A stretch of 64,000 bases of DNA from Croceitalea dokdonensis DOKDO 023 (GTDB taxonomy: Bacteria > Bacteroidota > Bacteroidia > Flavobacteriales > Flavobacteriaceae): contig NZ_LDJX01000002.1 in NCBI RefSeq assembly GCF_001306415.1, positions 620,001-684,000 of the forward strand, in the 5' to 3' direction. Below are positions 18,351-28,000 of the stretch, piece by piece; position 1 is the first letter of the stretch; each line of letters opens with the position of its first letter. The notes under the pieces were generated by a model. The model made no database searches and was not told the origin of the DNA. It saw nothing but the letters and a program-made list of their open reading frames with translations. Made by a program: the position numbers and the translations under genes.

Positions 18351-19505
18351 ATGAGCAAAACAGATTTAAAATTCAATAGCAAAACCATACATGGCGGCCA
18401 AGAACCGGATGCGGCATACGGTGCGGTGATGCCGCCCATTTACCAGACCTCTACCTATGCACAGACCACGCCCGGTGGCCACCAAGGTTTTGAATATAGC
18501 AGGAGCGCCAACCCAACCCGTACAGCTTTGGAGAATTCCTTGGCCAGCATAGAAAACGGGCAATATGGCTTGGCTTTTGCCAGTGGATTAGCTGCGATTG
18601 ACGCGGTCATAAAACTGTTAAACCCTGGCGATGAGGTGGTTTCCACGAACGACCTCTATGGCGGCAGCTATCGTTTGTTTAAACAAGTTTTTGAAAAATT
18701 TGGAATCACCTTTCATTTTATTGGCATGCAGTCCTTGGAGACCATAGCCTCCAAAATCAACGACAAAACCAAACTGCTTTGGGTAGAAACACCAACCAAC
18801 CCCATGATGAACGTTATTGACATCAAGGGTGTGGCCGCATTGGCAAAAAAACACCATCTATTGCTTGCCGTGGACAATACCTTTGCTACGCCCTATTTGC
18901 AACGACCATTAGATCTGGGAGCGGATATCGTTATGCATTCTGCCACCAAATACTTGGGCGGCCATAGTGATGTGGTGGTAGGGGCCCTTGTGGTAAAAGA
19001 CAAGGCATTGGCAGATAAACTCTACTTTATACAGAATGCCAGCGGCGCTGTTTGCGGACCTATGGACAGCTTTTTAACGCTTCGTGGCATAAAGACCCTG
19101 CACGTACGTATGCAAAGACATTGTGAAAATGGGAGGCAAATTGCGCAATACTTGGCCCAGCACCCAAAAATTGGCCAAGTGTACTGGCCCGGTTTTGAAA
19201 ATCACCCAAACCATGATATTGCCAAGGCGCAAATGGATGATTATGGGGGCATGATTTCTTTTGTACCCCATGGTAGCAGCTTTAAGGATGCCATTAAAAT
19301 CGTAGAGCGCCTTAGGGTATTTACCTTGGCAGAATCTTTGGGAGGGGTAGAAAGCTTGGCGGGCCATCCAGCCAGTATGACACATGCGAGCATCCCTAAG
19401 GAAGAACGGGAAAAAAGTGGCGTGGTAGATGCCTTGATTCGCCTGAGCGTGGGCATCGAAGATGCGGAAGACCTCATTGCAGACCTAGAGCAGGCCATTG
19501 GCTAG
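18351..19505 (+). CDS. metB: Trans-sulfuration PLP enzyme (cystathionine gamma-synthase/lyase)
   Basis: 384 residues, full length for the Cys/Met-metabolism PLP family. Visible hallmarks: YSRSANPTRTALE (phosphate and substrate contacts), VVSTNDLYGGSYRLF, the cofactor Asp in LLAVDNTFATPY, and the Schiff-base Lys in HSATKYLGGHSD (about residue 200). The C-terminal SLGGVESLAGHPASMTHASI is also typical. It makes cystathionine from an activated homoserine and cysteine, or cleaves it; synthase versus lyase is hard to separate by eye, so the symbol is tentative. It is a single gene with its own promoter. Confidence 0.88.
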   Translation: MSKTDLKFNSKTIHGGQEPDAAYGAVMPPIYQTSTYAQTTPGGHQGFEYSRSANPTRTALENSLASIENGQYGLAFASGLAAIDAVIKLLNPGDEVVSTNDLYGGSYRLFKQVFEKFGITFHFIGMQSLETIASKINDKTKLLWVETPTNPMMNVIDIKGVAALAKKHHLLLAVDNTFATPYLQRPLDLGADIVMHSATKYLGGHSDVVVGALVVKDKALADKLYFIQNASGAVCGPMDSFLTLRGIKTLHVRMQRHCENGRQIAQYLAQHPKIGQVYWPGFENHPNHDIAKAQMDDYGGMISFVPHGSSFKDAIKIVERLRVFTLAESLGGVESLAGHPASMTHASIPKEEREKSGVVDALIRLSVGIEDAEDLIADLEQAIG

Positions 19506-19652
19506 TGGATACCTACAGTCAAGGAATATGATGACCAAGGAGAGGCTTATCTTTAAACCCTATGTTTGTCAAAAGATGCCTTAATGAAATGCCTTGAGGT
19601 AATTTCCCTATAATATTTTCAAAATCTTACGATTTGGATTATACAAATAGCA

Positions 19653-19660
19653 TAATTTTG
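19653..19660 (+). promoter_or_regulatory. Possible -7 box for glutamate dehydrogenase
   Basis: TAATTTTG matches TAnnTTTG. A TTTG lies upstream with 16 bp between, one short of the usual 17-23 range. Distance to the ATG is about 70 bp. Confidence 0.35.
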
Positions 19661-19731
19661 CCGTTATATTCGTAAATCGATAAAAACAGTCATAAAAAAG
19701 GGGATGCCCTTAACATATTAGCAATTTCTTT

Positions 19732-21075
19732 ATGGAAGACAAAATCAAAACATTCATGGACGAGGTCATTACCAGAAACGGTCATGAACCCGAGTTTATA
19801 CAGGCGGTACAAGAAGTTGCCGAAACCGTGATTCCGTACATTGCCAAAAATGAAATCTACAATGGAAAGAACATCCTGTTACGGATGGTAGAACCAGAAC
19901 GATTGATTTCATTTCGTGTGGCATGGGTAGATGATGAAGGTGAGATCCATGTAAACCGTGGGTACCGCATCCAAATGAACTCTGCCATTGGGCCATATAA
20001 GGGCGGGCTGCGTTTTCATCCTACGGTGAATGCGAGTGTGTTAAAATTCCTGGCCTTTGAGCAAGTCTTTAAAAATAGTTTGACCACCCTGCCCATGGGC
20101 GGTGGCAAAGGGGGTTCGGATTTTGATCCCAAAGGAAAGTCAGACGATGAGGTCATGCGTTTTTGCCATGCTTTTATGACGGAACTATCTAGGCACATTG
20201 GGCCCAATACAGATGTTCCCGCTGGGGATATTGGTGTGGGCGCACGGGAAATTGGTTTCCTTTTTGGTGCCTATAAAAAAATTAGAAATGAATTCACCGG
20301 TGTCCTAACCGGCAAGGGAATGTCCTGGGGCGGTTCCTTAATACGGCCAGAAGCTACCGGCTACGGTACAGTGTACTTTGCCGACAGCATGTTAAAGACA
20401 GAGGGTAAATCTTTTGAAGGGAAACAGGTCATTATCTCCGGTTCTGGGAACGTAGCGCAGTATGCGGCGGAAAAAGTGCTTCAACTTGGCGGTAAAGTAC
20501 TCACACTCTCTGATTCTGGTGGTTATATTTATGATAAGGACGGGATTGATGAAGGCAAATTGGCCTTTGTAATGGACTTAAAAAACAAAAGACGTGGGCG
20601 TATTTCTGCCTATGTTGATGAATACCCCAATGCAGAATTCCATAAGGGCAAAACCCCATGGGAGGTGCCTTGTGACGTGGCGCTACCTTGTGCCACCCAA
20701 AACGAACTGGATGGGGACGATGCCAAGACCTTATTAAAAAATGGGTGTATTGCCGTGGCCGAAGGGGCGAACATGCCATCTACCCCAGAGGCCATCCACG
20801 CTTTCCATGACGCGGGCATCCTATTTGCCCCAGGAAAGGCATCCAATGCAGGAGGTGTGGCCACATCTGGTCTGGAAATGTCCCAAAACTCCTTGCGTAT
20901 TAGCTGGACGCGTGAAGAAGTGGACAAAAGATTAAAGGATATTATGGAAGATATCCATGATTCCTGCGTGGAATATGGAAAAGAGGAAAATGGCTACTGT
21001 AATTACGTAAAAGGGGCAAACATCGCTGGCTTTGTTAAAGTTGCGGATGCCATGCTGGCGCAAGGGGTCATTTAA
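19732..21075 (+). CDS. gdhA: Glutamate dehydrogenase (NADP-type)
   Basis: 447 residues, the same length as classical NADP-dependent hexameric GDH. The enzyme aminates 2-oxoglutarate to glutamate, joining ammonia assimilation to the TCA cycle. Seen here: the substrate/catalytic segment LPMGGGKGGSDFDPKGKSD (about residues 118-137), the DVPAGDIGVGAREIGFL block, and the dinucleotide fold VIISGSGNVAQYAAEKVL (about 230-250). The C-terminal ASNAGGVATSGLEMSQN is diagnostic. Monocistronic, with a strong terminator downstream. Confidence 0.95.
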   Translation: MEDKIKTFMDEVITRNGHEPEFIQAVQEVAETVIPYIAKNEIYNGKNILLRMVEPERLISFRVAWVDDEGEIHVNRGYRIQMNSAIGPYKGGLRFHPTVNASVLKFLAFEQVFKNSLTTLPMGGGKGGSDFDPKGKSDDEVMRFCHAFMTELSRHIGPNTDVPAGDIGVGAREIGFLFGAYKKIRNEFTGVLTGKGMSWGGSLIRPEATGYGTVYFADSMLKTEGKSFEGKQVIISGSGNVAQYAAEKVLQLGGKVLTLSDSGGYIYDKDGIDEGKLAFVMDLKNKRRGRISAYVDEYPNAEFHKGKTPWEVPCDVALPCATQNELDGDDAKTLLKNGCIAVAEGANMPSTPEAIHAFHDAGILFAPGKASNAGGVATSGLEMSQNSLRISWTREEVDKRLKDIMEDIHDSCVEYGKEENGYCNYVKGANIAGFVKVADAMLAQGVI

Positions 21076-21095
21076 ATCCCCTAGGAAATTATACA

Positions 21096-21150
21096 AAAGT
21101 GAACCGTTGGAGTTAGGGGCAATACACCTAACTTTACGGTTCACTTTTTT
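21096..21150 (+). terminator. Rho-independent terminator after gdhA
   Basis: A 12-bp perfect stem (AAAGTGAACCGT / ACGGTTCACTTT) with an inner GTTAGG/CCTAAC pairing, followed by seven to eight T. It lies between gdhA and recO. Confidence 0.9.
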
Positions 21151-21162
21151 TGGTTAAACAGC

Positions 21163-21885
21163 ATGCAAGTACGTACCCGGGCTATTGTTCTATCGGCCAT
21201 AAAATATGGTGATACCAGCCTCATCGTTAGGGCATATACCTACTCGGACGGGCTTAAATCCTACTTGCTCAAGGGAGTGCTCAACTCCAAAAAAGGAAAA
21301 TTAAAAGCCGCTTATTTTCTACCCCTCACCCAGTTGGACATCAATGCTGTCCATAAAAACCGGGGCACCCTGGAAAGTATACGCGAGGTAAAGGTGATTC
21401 ACCCCTACAAAACACTCCATACGGATGTTGTCAAAAACAGCTTGGTCCTTTTTTTAAGCGAAATGTTGGGCAATAGCATTCAAGAAGAGGAAAAGGATGA
21501 ACGGTTATTTAACTATCTTATCAATGCCTTTAACTGGCTGGATGCCCAAGAACATATGGCCAACTTTCACTTGGCATTCCTGTTGAACCTAAGCAGCTTT
21601 TTGGGCTTCTACCCAGATGTATCGGACACCTCCGGAACGTATTTTGACCTGCTGGAAGGAAATTTTATCCATAGCCCGTCCTTAAACCCCCTTATCCAGC
21701 CAGAACATATTTCTGGATTCAAACAGTTGTTGGGCATAAAATTTGATGCATTAAAAAAGGTAAGAATCAGTAAGAAAAGCCGTGACGCCCTGCTCAAATC
21801 CATGATTTTGTATTTTGAGCTACATTTGCACGGTTTTAGAAAACCTAAATCCTTGGCAGTATTGCATGCGGTATTCGATGAATGA
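21163..21885 (+). CDS. recO: DNA repair protein RecO
   Basis: 240 residues, standard RecO size. The OB-fold N-terminus (TRAIVLSAIKYGDTSLIVRAYT, SYLLKGVLNSKKGKLKAAYF) and the helical C-terminal part are recognisable. RecO loads RecA onto SSB-coated single-stranded DNA with RecR in the RecFOR pathway. Its last 8 bp overlap the start of the following TonB-dependent receptor gene, so the two are translationally coupled. The four-Cys zinc site of some RecO proteins is absent here, as is common in this phylum. Confidence 0.93.
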   Translation: MQVRTRAIVLSAIKYGDTSLIVRAYTYSDGLKSYLLKGVLNSKKGKLKAAYFLPLTQLDINAVHKNRGTLESIREVKVIHPYKTLHTDVVKNSLVLFLSEMLGNSIQEEEKDERLFNYLINAFNWLDAQEHMANFHLAFLLNLSSFLGFYPDVSDTSGTYFDLLEGNFIHSPSLNPLIQPEHISGFKQLLGIKFDALKKVRISKKSRDALLKSMILYFELHLHGFRKPKSLAVLHAVFDE

Positions 21886-24298
21886 TAAAAGGCTGTTGCC
21901 CCTCTTTTTTTTGTTATTGATATCCATGGCGATAAGAGGCCAAACCGTTACGGTGCTAGATGCGGAAACGGGAAAGGGAATTGCCAATGTTGCCGTCTAT
22001 AATTCGGATAAGACAAAAACTACCATAACCGATAATGAAGGCCAGTGCGATCTTGCTCCCTTTGGCACCAACCAACGCATTACCTTTAAGCATATTAGTT
22101 ATGAAACCTTCGTGACCAGCAAGGCACAGCTCCGCAAAAAAGGAAACCGGGTCTACCTATTTACCAAAGCGGAACAGCTAGATGAGGTGGTTATGTCCGT
22201 TTCTAAATGGGAACAACAGCGTAAGGACATTCCCCAAAAAATAGCGAGCATTGATGCCAAGTCCATAGCGTTTGCAAATCCGCAGACCTCCGCAGACCTT
22301 TTACAGCAAAGCGGTAAGGTATACGTCCAAAAAAGCCAGTTGGGTGGCGGTAGCCCAATGATACGGGGTTTTGCCACCAATAGGCTATTACTTTCCGTGG
22401 ATGGGGTACGGATGAACAACGCCATTTTTAGGGGAGGGAACGTCCAAAACGTCATTTCCATAGACCCGTTCACCGTTAAGAACACCGAAGTCATCTTTGG
22501 TCCGGGTTCTGTTATTTACGGTAGTGATGCCATTGGTGGTGTCATGAACTTTTTTACCCAGGACCCAAGATTTTCCTACACGGATAGCCTCTCGGTATCT
22601 GGGAGTGCCAACTATCGTTTTTCCTCTGCAAATACAGAAAACACCACCCATATAGACCTTAACTTAGGACATGAACATTGGGCCTCCTTTACTAGCCTTA
22701 CCTACAACAGTTTTGGTGATTTACGGATGGGCGCCCACGGTAGGGATTCCTATTTGCGAAACAACTTTGTGGTACGGGAAAATGGGCAGGATGTCTTGGT
22801 AGCCAACCAGGACCCCAGAAAACAAGTGGGCTCTGCCTATGAGCAAATTAACCTGCTACAAAAAATTAGGTTTCAACCCAACAATATGTACTCCTATAAT
22901 GTAGGCCTGTATTATTCAGAAACCTCTGATTATGGCAGGTATGACAGGCTCATCCGGCCAAATAGTGCAGGTGATGGCCTACGTTCTGCCGATTGGTTCT
23001 ACGGCCCCCAAAAGTGGTTTATGGGTAATCTTCAGATGACCAAAAAAGGAAATAATAAGTTTTATGACGGGGTAAAACTGACCACGGCCTACCAATTTTT
23101 TGAGGAAAGTAGAAATGTCCGTGATTTTGGTGAAGAAGTGCTCAACAATACAACGGAAAAAGTGGATGCCCTTTCTTTTAACCTTGATTTTGAGAATAAA
23201 AAAATAGGCGATCTGCAGCTCTATTATGGAGCGGAATATATCTTTAACCATGTTGGCTCCACAGGGGAGAACAGGAACATAAGCACGGGTGAAAGCTTTA
23301 GGGCAGTTTCCAGACATCCAGATGGGTCCCAGTGGCAGACCCTTGCAGGATATATTAATGGGGAGTATCGGGCAAAGCCCAACTTTACGGTACTCTCTGG
23401 CCTTCGGTATAGCAACGTATGGGTGAATGCAGATTTTGATACCACCCTATTTCCATTCCCTTTTGAAGAGGCTAATTTAAACACGGGAGCGCTTACCGGC
23501 AGTATCGGGATGAGTTGGTTTGCCAAGGAAGACCTGCAAATTACCCTAAATGGGTCAACCGGTTTCCGTGCCCCAAATATTGATGACATCGGTAAGGTGT
23601 TCGACTCTGAACCTGGTTCCGTAATAGTGCCAAATCCGGACTTGGAACCGGAATACGCCTACAATGTTGATATTGGTATCCGTAAGAATTTTAACGATAA
23701 GCTTATCCTTACCACGGCCGCCTACTATACCTATCTGGTAGATGCTTTGGTGCGTAGGGATTTTTCACTGGGTGGACTACGGGAAATTGAGTACTTGGGA
23801 GAGCCCAGTAACGTACAGGCCATACAAAACGCGGCCAACGCCTATGTTTATGGCTTGGAATTTGGCCTAGAAACTTATTTTAACGAGAATTGGTCCTTTG
23901 TTGGGAACCTCACCGTGACACAAGGTATTGAGGAAGATGATAACGGGGATGAGTCTGCGGCCCGGCATGCTGCACCAACCTTTAGTGATGCCCACATCAT
24001 CTACAAGAACCAAAAGTTAAAAGCAGATTTTTTTCTGAACTACAATGGCGAGATTGCCTTTGAGGATTTGGCCTTATCCGAGAGAAGCAAGGATTTTATT
24101 TATGCAAGTGACGCCAACGGCAATCCGTTTTCACCCTCATGGTACACCCTAAATTTTAGGGCGCAATATCAAATCACCAATGCCCTTAATGCAAATTTGG
24201 CGCTGGAAAACCTTACGGACCAGCGGTACCGCACCTATTCCTCTGGGATTGTGGCACCGGGTTTTAACATGGTGGTGGGTTTAGGATATTCCTTCTAA
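21878..24298 (+). CDS. TonB-dependent outer-membrane receptor (haem/iron type?)
   Basis: 806 residues from the ATG at 21878 (MNDKRLLPLFFLLLISMAIR), chosen because it gives a signal peptide; an upstream in-frame Met would bury the signal. Order: carboxypeptidase-regulatory-like domain (~25-105), plug (LDEVVMSVSKWEQQRKDIPQ; IRGFATNRLLLSVDGVRMNN), then a 22-strand barrel ending in LGYSF. The plug resembles haemoglobin/haem receptors (QKSQLGGGSPMIRGFATNR). It imports a ligand across the outer membrane using TonB energy. It overlaps recO by 8 bp. Ligand is inferred only. Confidence 0.9.
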   Translation: MNDKRLLPLFFLLLISMAIRGQTVTVLDAETGKGIANVAVYNSDKTKTTITDNEGQCDLAPFGTNQRITFKHISYETFVTSKAQLRKKGNRVYLFTKAEQLDEVVMSVSKWEQQRKDIPQKIASIDAKSIAFANPQTSADLLQQSGKVYVQKSQLGGGSPMIRGFATNRLLLSVDGVRMNNAIFRGGNVQNVISIDPFTVKNTEVIFGPGSVIYGSDAIGGVMNFFTQDPRFSYTDSLSVSGSANYRFSSANTENTTHIDLNLGHEHWASFTSLTYNSFGDLRMGAHGRDSYLRNNFVVRENGQDVLVANQDPRKQVGSAYEQINLLQKIRFQPNNMYSYNVGLYYSETSDYGRYDRLIRPNSAGDGLRSADWFYGPQKWFMGNLQMTKKGNNKFYDGVKLTTAYQFFEESRNVRDFGEEVLNNTTEKVDALSFNLDFENKKIGDLQLYYGAEYIFNHVGSTGENRNISTGESFRAVSRHPDGSQWQTLAGYINGEYRAKPNFTVLSGLRYSNVWVNADFDTTLFPFPFEEANLNTGALTGSIGMSWFAKEDLQITLNGSTGFRAPNIDDIGKVFDSEPGSVIVPNPDLEPEYAYNVDIGIRKNFNDKLILTTAAYYTYLVDALVRRDFSLGGLREIEYLGEPSNVQAIQNAANAYVYGLEFGLETYFNENWSFVGNLTVTQGIEEDDNGDESAARHAAPTFSDAHIIYKNQKLKADFFLNYNGEIAFEDLALSERSKDFIYASDANGNPFSPSWYTLNFRAQYQITNALNANLALENLTDQRYRTYSSGIVAPGFNMVVGLGYSF

Positions 24299-24315
24299 GC
24301 GATTCCAAAAACAAA

Positions 24316-24345
24316 AAAATCCCGATCCATAATGGTCGGGATTTT
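24316..24345. terminator. Bidirectional terminator
   Basis: Perfect 10-bp stem AAAATCCCGA / TCGGGATTTT with a 10-base loop, A-run on the left and T-rich on the right. It serves the rightward receptor gene and the convergent leftward gene at 24365-24775. Confidence 0.88.
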
Positions 24346-24364
24346 ATGTTAAGTGGGGAGAAAT

Positions 24365-24775
24365 CTAATTGCTATCCACTTTCTTTTTAAGGTCTGTTGC
24401 TGTTTTCTCTACGGCTTCTTTAGCATCCGTTCCCATTTCCTTGGCTTTGTCCATGGCATCTTTTCCAGCTTCTTTGGCATCTTCGCCCATTTCTTTGGCC
24501 TTGTCCATGGCTCCTTCTCCAGCAGCTTTTATGCTATCCATTGCTTTGGTCCCAGCTTCTTTCATGTCATCCCCAGCTTCCTTTACTTTATCCATAGCGT
24601 TTTCGCCAGCTTCTTTAAGGTCGTTACCAGCCTCTTGTAGGCCATCACCAGCTTCTTCCAACGCATTTTCAGTAGCGTTTGCAGCGTCTTCCGCTTTTTT
24701 TGCGGCATCCTTACAGGAGGTCAATGTTGCTGAACTGATGCTCAATGCCAATACGGCCAATAGTACTTTTTTCAT
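24365..24775 (-). CDS. Low-complexity amphipathic helical lipoprotein
   Basis: 136 residues; lipobox TLTSC (Cys21). After it, the whole protein is an Ala/Glu/Lys/Asp/Met helix with near-repeats of ~11 residues (KEAGENAMDK, KEAGDDMKEAGTKAMDS, KAKEMGEDAKEAGKDAMDK). There is no aromatic residue in the mature part. The periodicity resembles LEA-like or apolipoprotein-like amphipathic helices, which would lie on a membrane surface or protect the envelope under desiccation or osmotic stress; that role is inferred. Such repeat proteins are common in flavobacteria. Convergent with the receptor gene. Confidence 0.8.
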   Translation of the reverse strand: MKKVLLAVLALSISSATLTSCKDAAKKAEDAANATENALEEAGDGLQEAGNDLKEAGENAMDKVKEAGDDMKEAGTKAMDSIKAAGEGAMDKAKEMGEDAKEAGKDAMDKAKEMGTDAKEAVEKTATDLKKKVDSN

Positions 24776-24903
24776 TGTAATAGGTTTTTAAGTGTTTGTT
24801 TACTGTATTTACGGCAAATATCATCTTTTAGATGTTATTACAATCATTGGACACCATAAAATCTTTTAGGTCACTGAATTATCCCGTTTTCCATCTAAAT
24901 TTT

Positions 24904-24911
24904 TATTTTTG
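24904..24911 (+). promoter_or_regulatory. Probable -7 box for ileS transcript
   Basis: TATTTTTG fits TAnnTTTG and lies just before the structured-looking leader of ileS. The -33 element is unclear. Confidence 0.4.
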
Positions 24912-24922
24912 CAAACTTGGAA

Positions 24923-25041
24923 ATCTAGGAGCTGGCGTCCATTATCTGGACAACCAACAAGGAGGTGGTAAGGTTGGATCAGATTTTTGGAAGGGACATT
25001 ACAACAGCCCACCATAAAAGCCTTACGTTTTGCCCCTAGAT
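24923..25041 (+). promoter_or_regulatory. Possible structured 5' leader of ileS
   Basis: The ~140-nt leader can close with a 7-bp perfect pairing, ATCTAGG (24923-24929) with CCTAGAT (25035-25041), ending 18 bp before the ileS ATG. Inside are GTCC/GGAC and CAACC/GGTTG hairpins, plus GTAAGG (24968-24973) with CCTTAC (25021-25026) and GGTGG with CCACC, which cannot all form at once. This could be a regulatory RNA switch or attenuator. It matches no riboswitch or T-box that I recognise. Confidence 0.35.
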
Positions 25042-25059
25042 CAAGGAATACCAAATGAT

Positions 25060-28000
25060 ATGAAGTTTGCAGAATATAAGGGATTGGACCTGCCCAAAGT
25101 GGCTGATGAAATTTTAGCCTATTGGAAGGAAAACAACATCTTTGAAAAAAGTGTTGCTACAAGGGAAGGCCAAGAGCCCTATGTGTTTTTTGAAGGCCCT
25201 CCATCTGCCAATGGAATGCCGGGAATACACCACGTTATGGCCCGGACTATCAAGGATATTTTCCCCAGGTACAAAACCATGAAAGGCTTTCAGGTCAAAA
25301 GAAAGGCCGGTTGGGACACCCATGGACTACCCATTGAATTAGGGGTGGAAAAAGAGCTTGGCATTACCAAAGAGGACATTGGTACCAAAATATCCGTGGA
25401 AGAATATAATGCGGCCTGCAAAAAAGCCGTAATGCGCTATACGGATGTTTGGAATGAAATGACCGAAAAAGTGGGCTATTGGGTAGATATGGACGATCCT
25501 TATATCACCTACAAGTCCAAGTACATGGAATCTGTCTGGTGGCTTCTAAAACAGATTTATGACAAGGGGTTGATATGTAAGGGCTACACCATACAGCCCT
25601 ATTCCCCAAAAGCCGGTACGGGACTAAGCTCGCATGAGCTTAACCAACCTGGCACCTACCAAGATGTTACGGATACCACGGTAACCGCGCAGTTTAAAGC
25701 GGTGACTAACACCTTGCCAGAATTCCTAAAAAGGTTTAAAACGGATATTTACTTTTTGGCCTGGACCACTACCCCATGGACATTGCCCTCTAACACCGCT
25801 TTAACGGTTGGGCCAAAGATAGATTACGTACTGGTAAGAACCTATAACCAATATACCTACCAACCCACTAATGTGGTACTCGCTAAAAACTTGGTAAGCA
25901 AACAGTTTTCTGGTCGCTTCTTTCAGGCCCAAACAGAAGAAGCGTTTGCCAATTTTAACGTAGGCGATAAAAAAATACCTTTTGCCATACTGGCCGAATG
26001 TAAAGGTGCCGACTTAGTGGACATTCGTTATGAGCAATTGATTGATTATGTGCAGCCCTACCAAAATGCAGAACATGCCTTTCGTGTCATCCCAGGTGAC
26101 TTTGTCACTACGGAAGATGGTACCGGTATTGTGCACACCGCACCAACCTTTGGCGCAGATGATGCCTTTGTGGCCAAGCAGGCGACACCAGAAATCCCAC
26201 CTATGCTGGTGCTTGACGAGAACCATAATCCCGTTCCTTTGGTAGACCTACAGGGTAAATTTAGACCAGAGCTCAAAGAATTCGCTGGCAAGTACGTTAA
26301 AAACGAATATTACGAGGCTGGCACGGCGCCGGACCGTTCCGTTGATGTGGAAATCGCCATTAAACTAAAAGAAGAGAATAAAGCCTTTAAGGTTGAAAAG
26401 TATGTTCACAGTTATCCCAACTGCTGGCGTACGGACAAACCTATTTTATATTACCCCCTAGACTCTTGGTTCATAAAGGTCACCGCTATTAAAGACCGGA
26501 TGTTTAAACTCAACCAGACCATTAATTGGAAACCAAAATCCACCGGTGAAGGCAGGTTTGGCAACTGGTTGGCCAATGCCAACGACTGGAACCTGTCCCG
26601 TTCTAGATACTGGGGCATCCCATTGCCCATATGGCGCACAGAGGATGGGAGCGAGCAACTCATGATCGGTTCTGTGGCAGAATTAAAGGCAGAGATGGCA
26701 AAAGCCATCAATGCCGGGCTTATGGATCATGATATTTTTGGGGATTTTGTGGTGGGAGACATGAGCGAAGCCAATTATGATAAGATAGACCTCCATAAAA
26801 ATATCGTAGATCAAATTACCTTGGTCTCGCCCAATGGCAAACCCATGAAAAGGGAAACGGACCTTATTGACGTTTGGTTTGATAGTGGCTCCATGCCCTA
26901 TGCCCAATGGCATTATCCCTTTGAAAACAAGGAATTTATTGACAGTAATGAGCGGTTTCCCGCAGACTTTATAGCAGAGGGCGTAGACCAAACCCGTGGC
27001 TGGTTTTATACCTTACACGCCATTGCCACTATGGTTTTTGATTCCGTTGCCTATAAAAATGTGGTTTCTAACGGGCTGGTACTGGACAAGGAGGGCAAAA
27101 AAATGTCCAAACGCCTAGGGAACGCGGTAGACCCCTTTGTGACCCTTCCAGAACATGGGGCAGATGCCACTAGGTGGTATATGATTTCCAACGCCAACCC
27201 TTGGGACAACCTTAAGTTTGATATTGATGGGGTAATAGAGGTGAAAAGGAAATTTTTTGGAACCCTGTACAACACCTATTCCTTCTTTGCGCTTTACGCC
27301 AATATAGATGGCTTTACCTACCAAGAAGAAGAAATCCCCTTAAACCAAAGACCGGAACTGGACCAATGGATCCTGTCAGAACTACATACCGTCATTAACC
27401 AAGTAGATGAGGCCTTTAACGACTATGAACCCACCAAGGCCGCAAGGGCACTATCCTATTTTGTGCAGGAAAACCTAAGCAACTGGTATGTACGGTTAAG
27501 TAGAAGGCGGTTTTGGAAGGGAGATTATCAACATGATAAAATTTCGGCATACCAAACCTTGTATACCTGCTTACAGAGCATCGCCAAATTATCTGCCCCA
27601 ATAGCGCCCTTTTTTATGGATCGTTTATACACGGATTTGGACGCGGTCACCAAAAAAGAAGGTTTTGAAAGCGTGCACCTTGCCCATTTTCCCGTTTTTG
27701 ATGTTGCCATGGTAAACCCAGCACTGGAAGGTAAAATGCAAACGGCGCAAAAAATCTCCTCGCTGGTGTTATCCATCCGCCAGAAAGAAAAAATAAAGGT
27801 GAGACAGCCGCTCCAAAAAATCATGGTACCGGTTTTAAACCAGAGCCAAAAGAAAGAAATTGAAGCCGTTGCAGACCTTATAAAATCAGAAGTAAACGTA
27901 AAGACCATTGAACTTATGGACGATGCTTCGGATATTTTAGTCAAACAAATAAAACCAAATTTTAAGGTATTGGGACCAAAATTTGGAAAAGAGATGAAGA

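Noticed and set aside
24353-24791. Two rightward frames of 95 and 140 codons opposite the helical lipoprotein
   Set aside because: They are mirror images of a repetitive leftward gene; repetitive coding sequence commonly leaves long antisense frames. The leftward frame has a proper lipobox.
24831-25017. Short rightward frame (61 codons) upstream of ileS
   Set aside because: It overlaps the structured leader and a mirror-strand frame, has no plausible start signal and its composition does not look like a protein domain.
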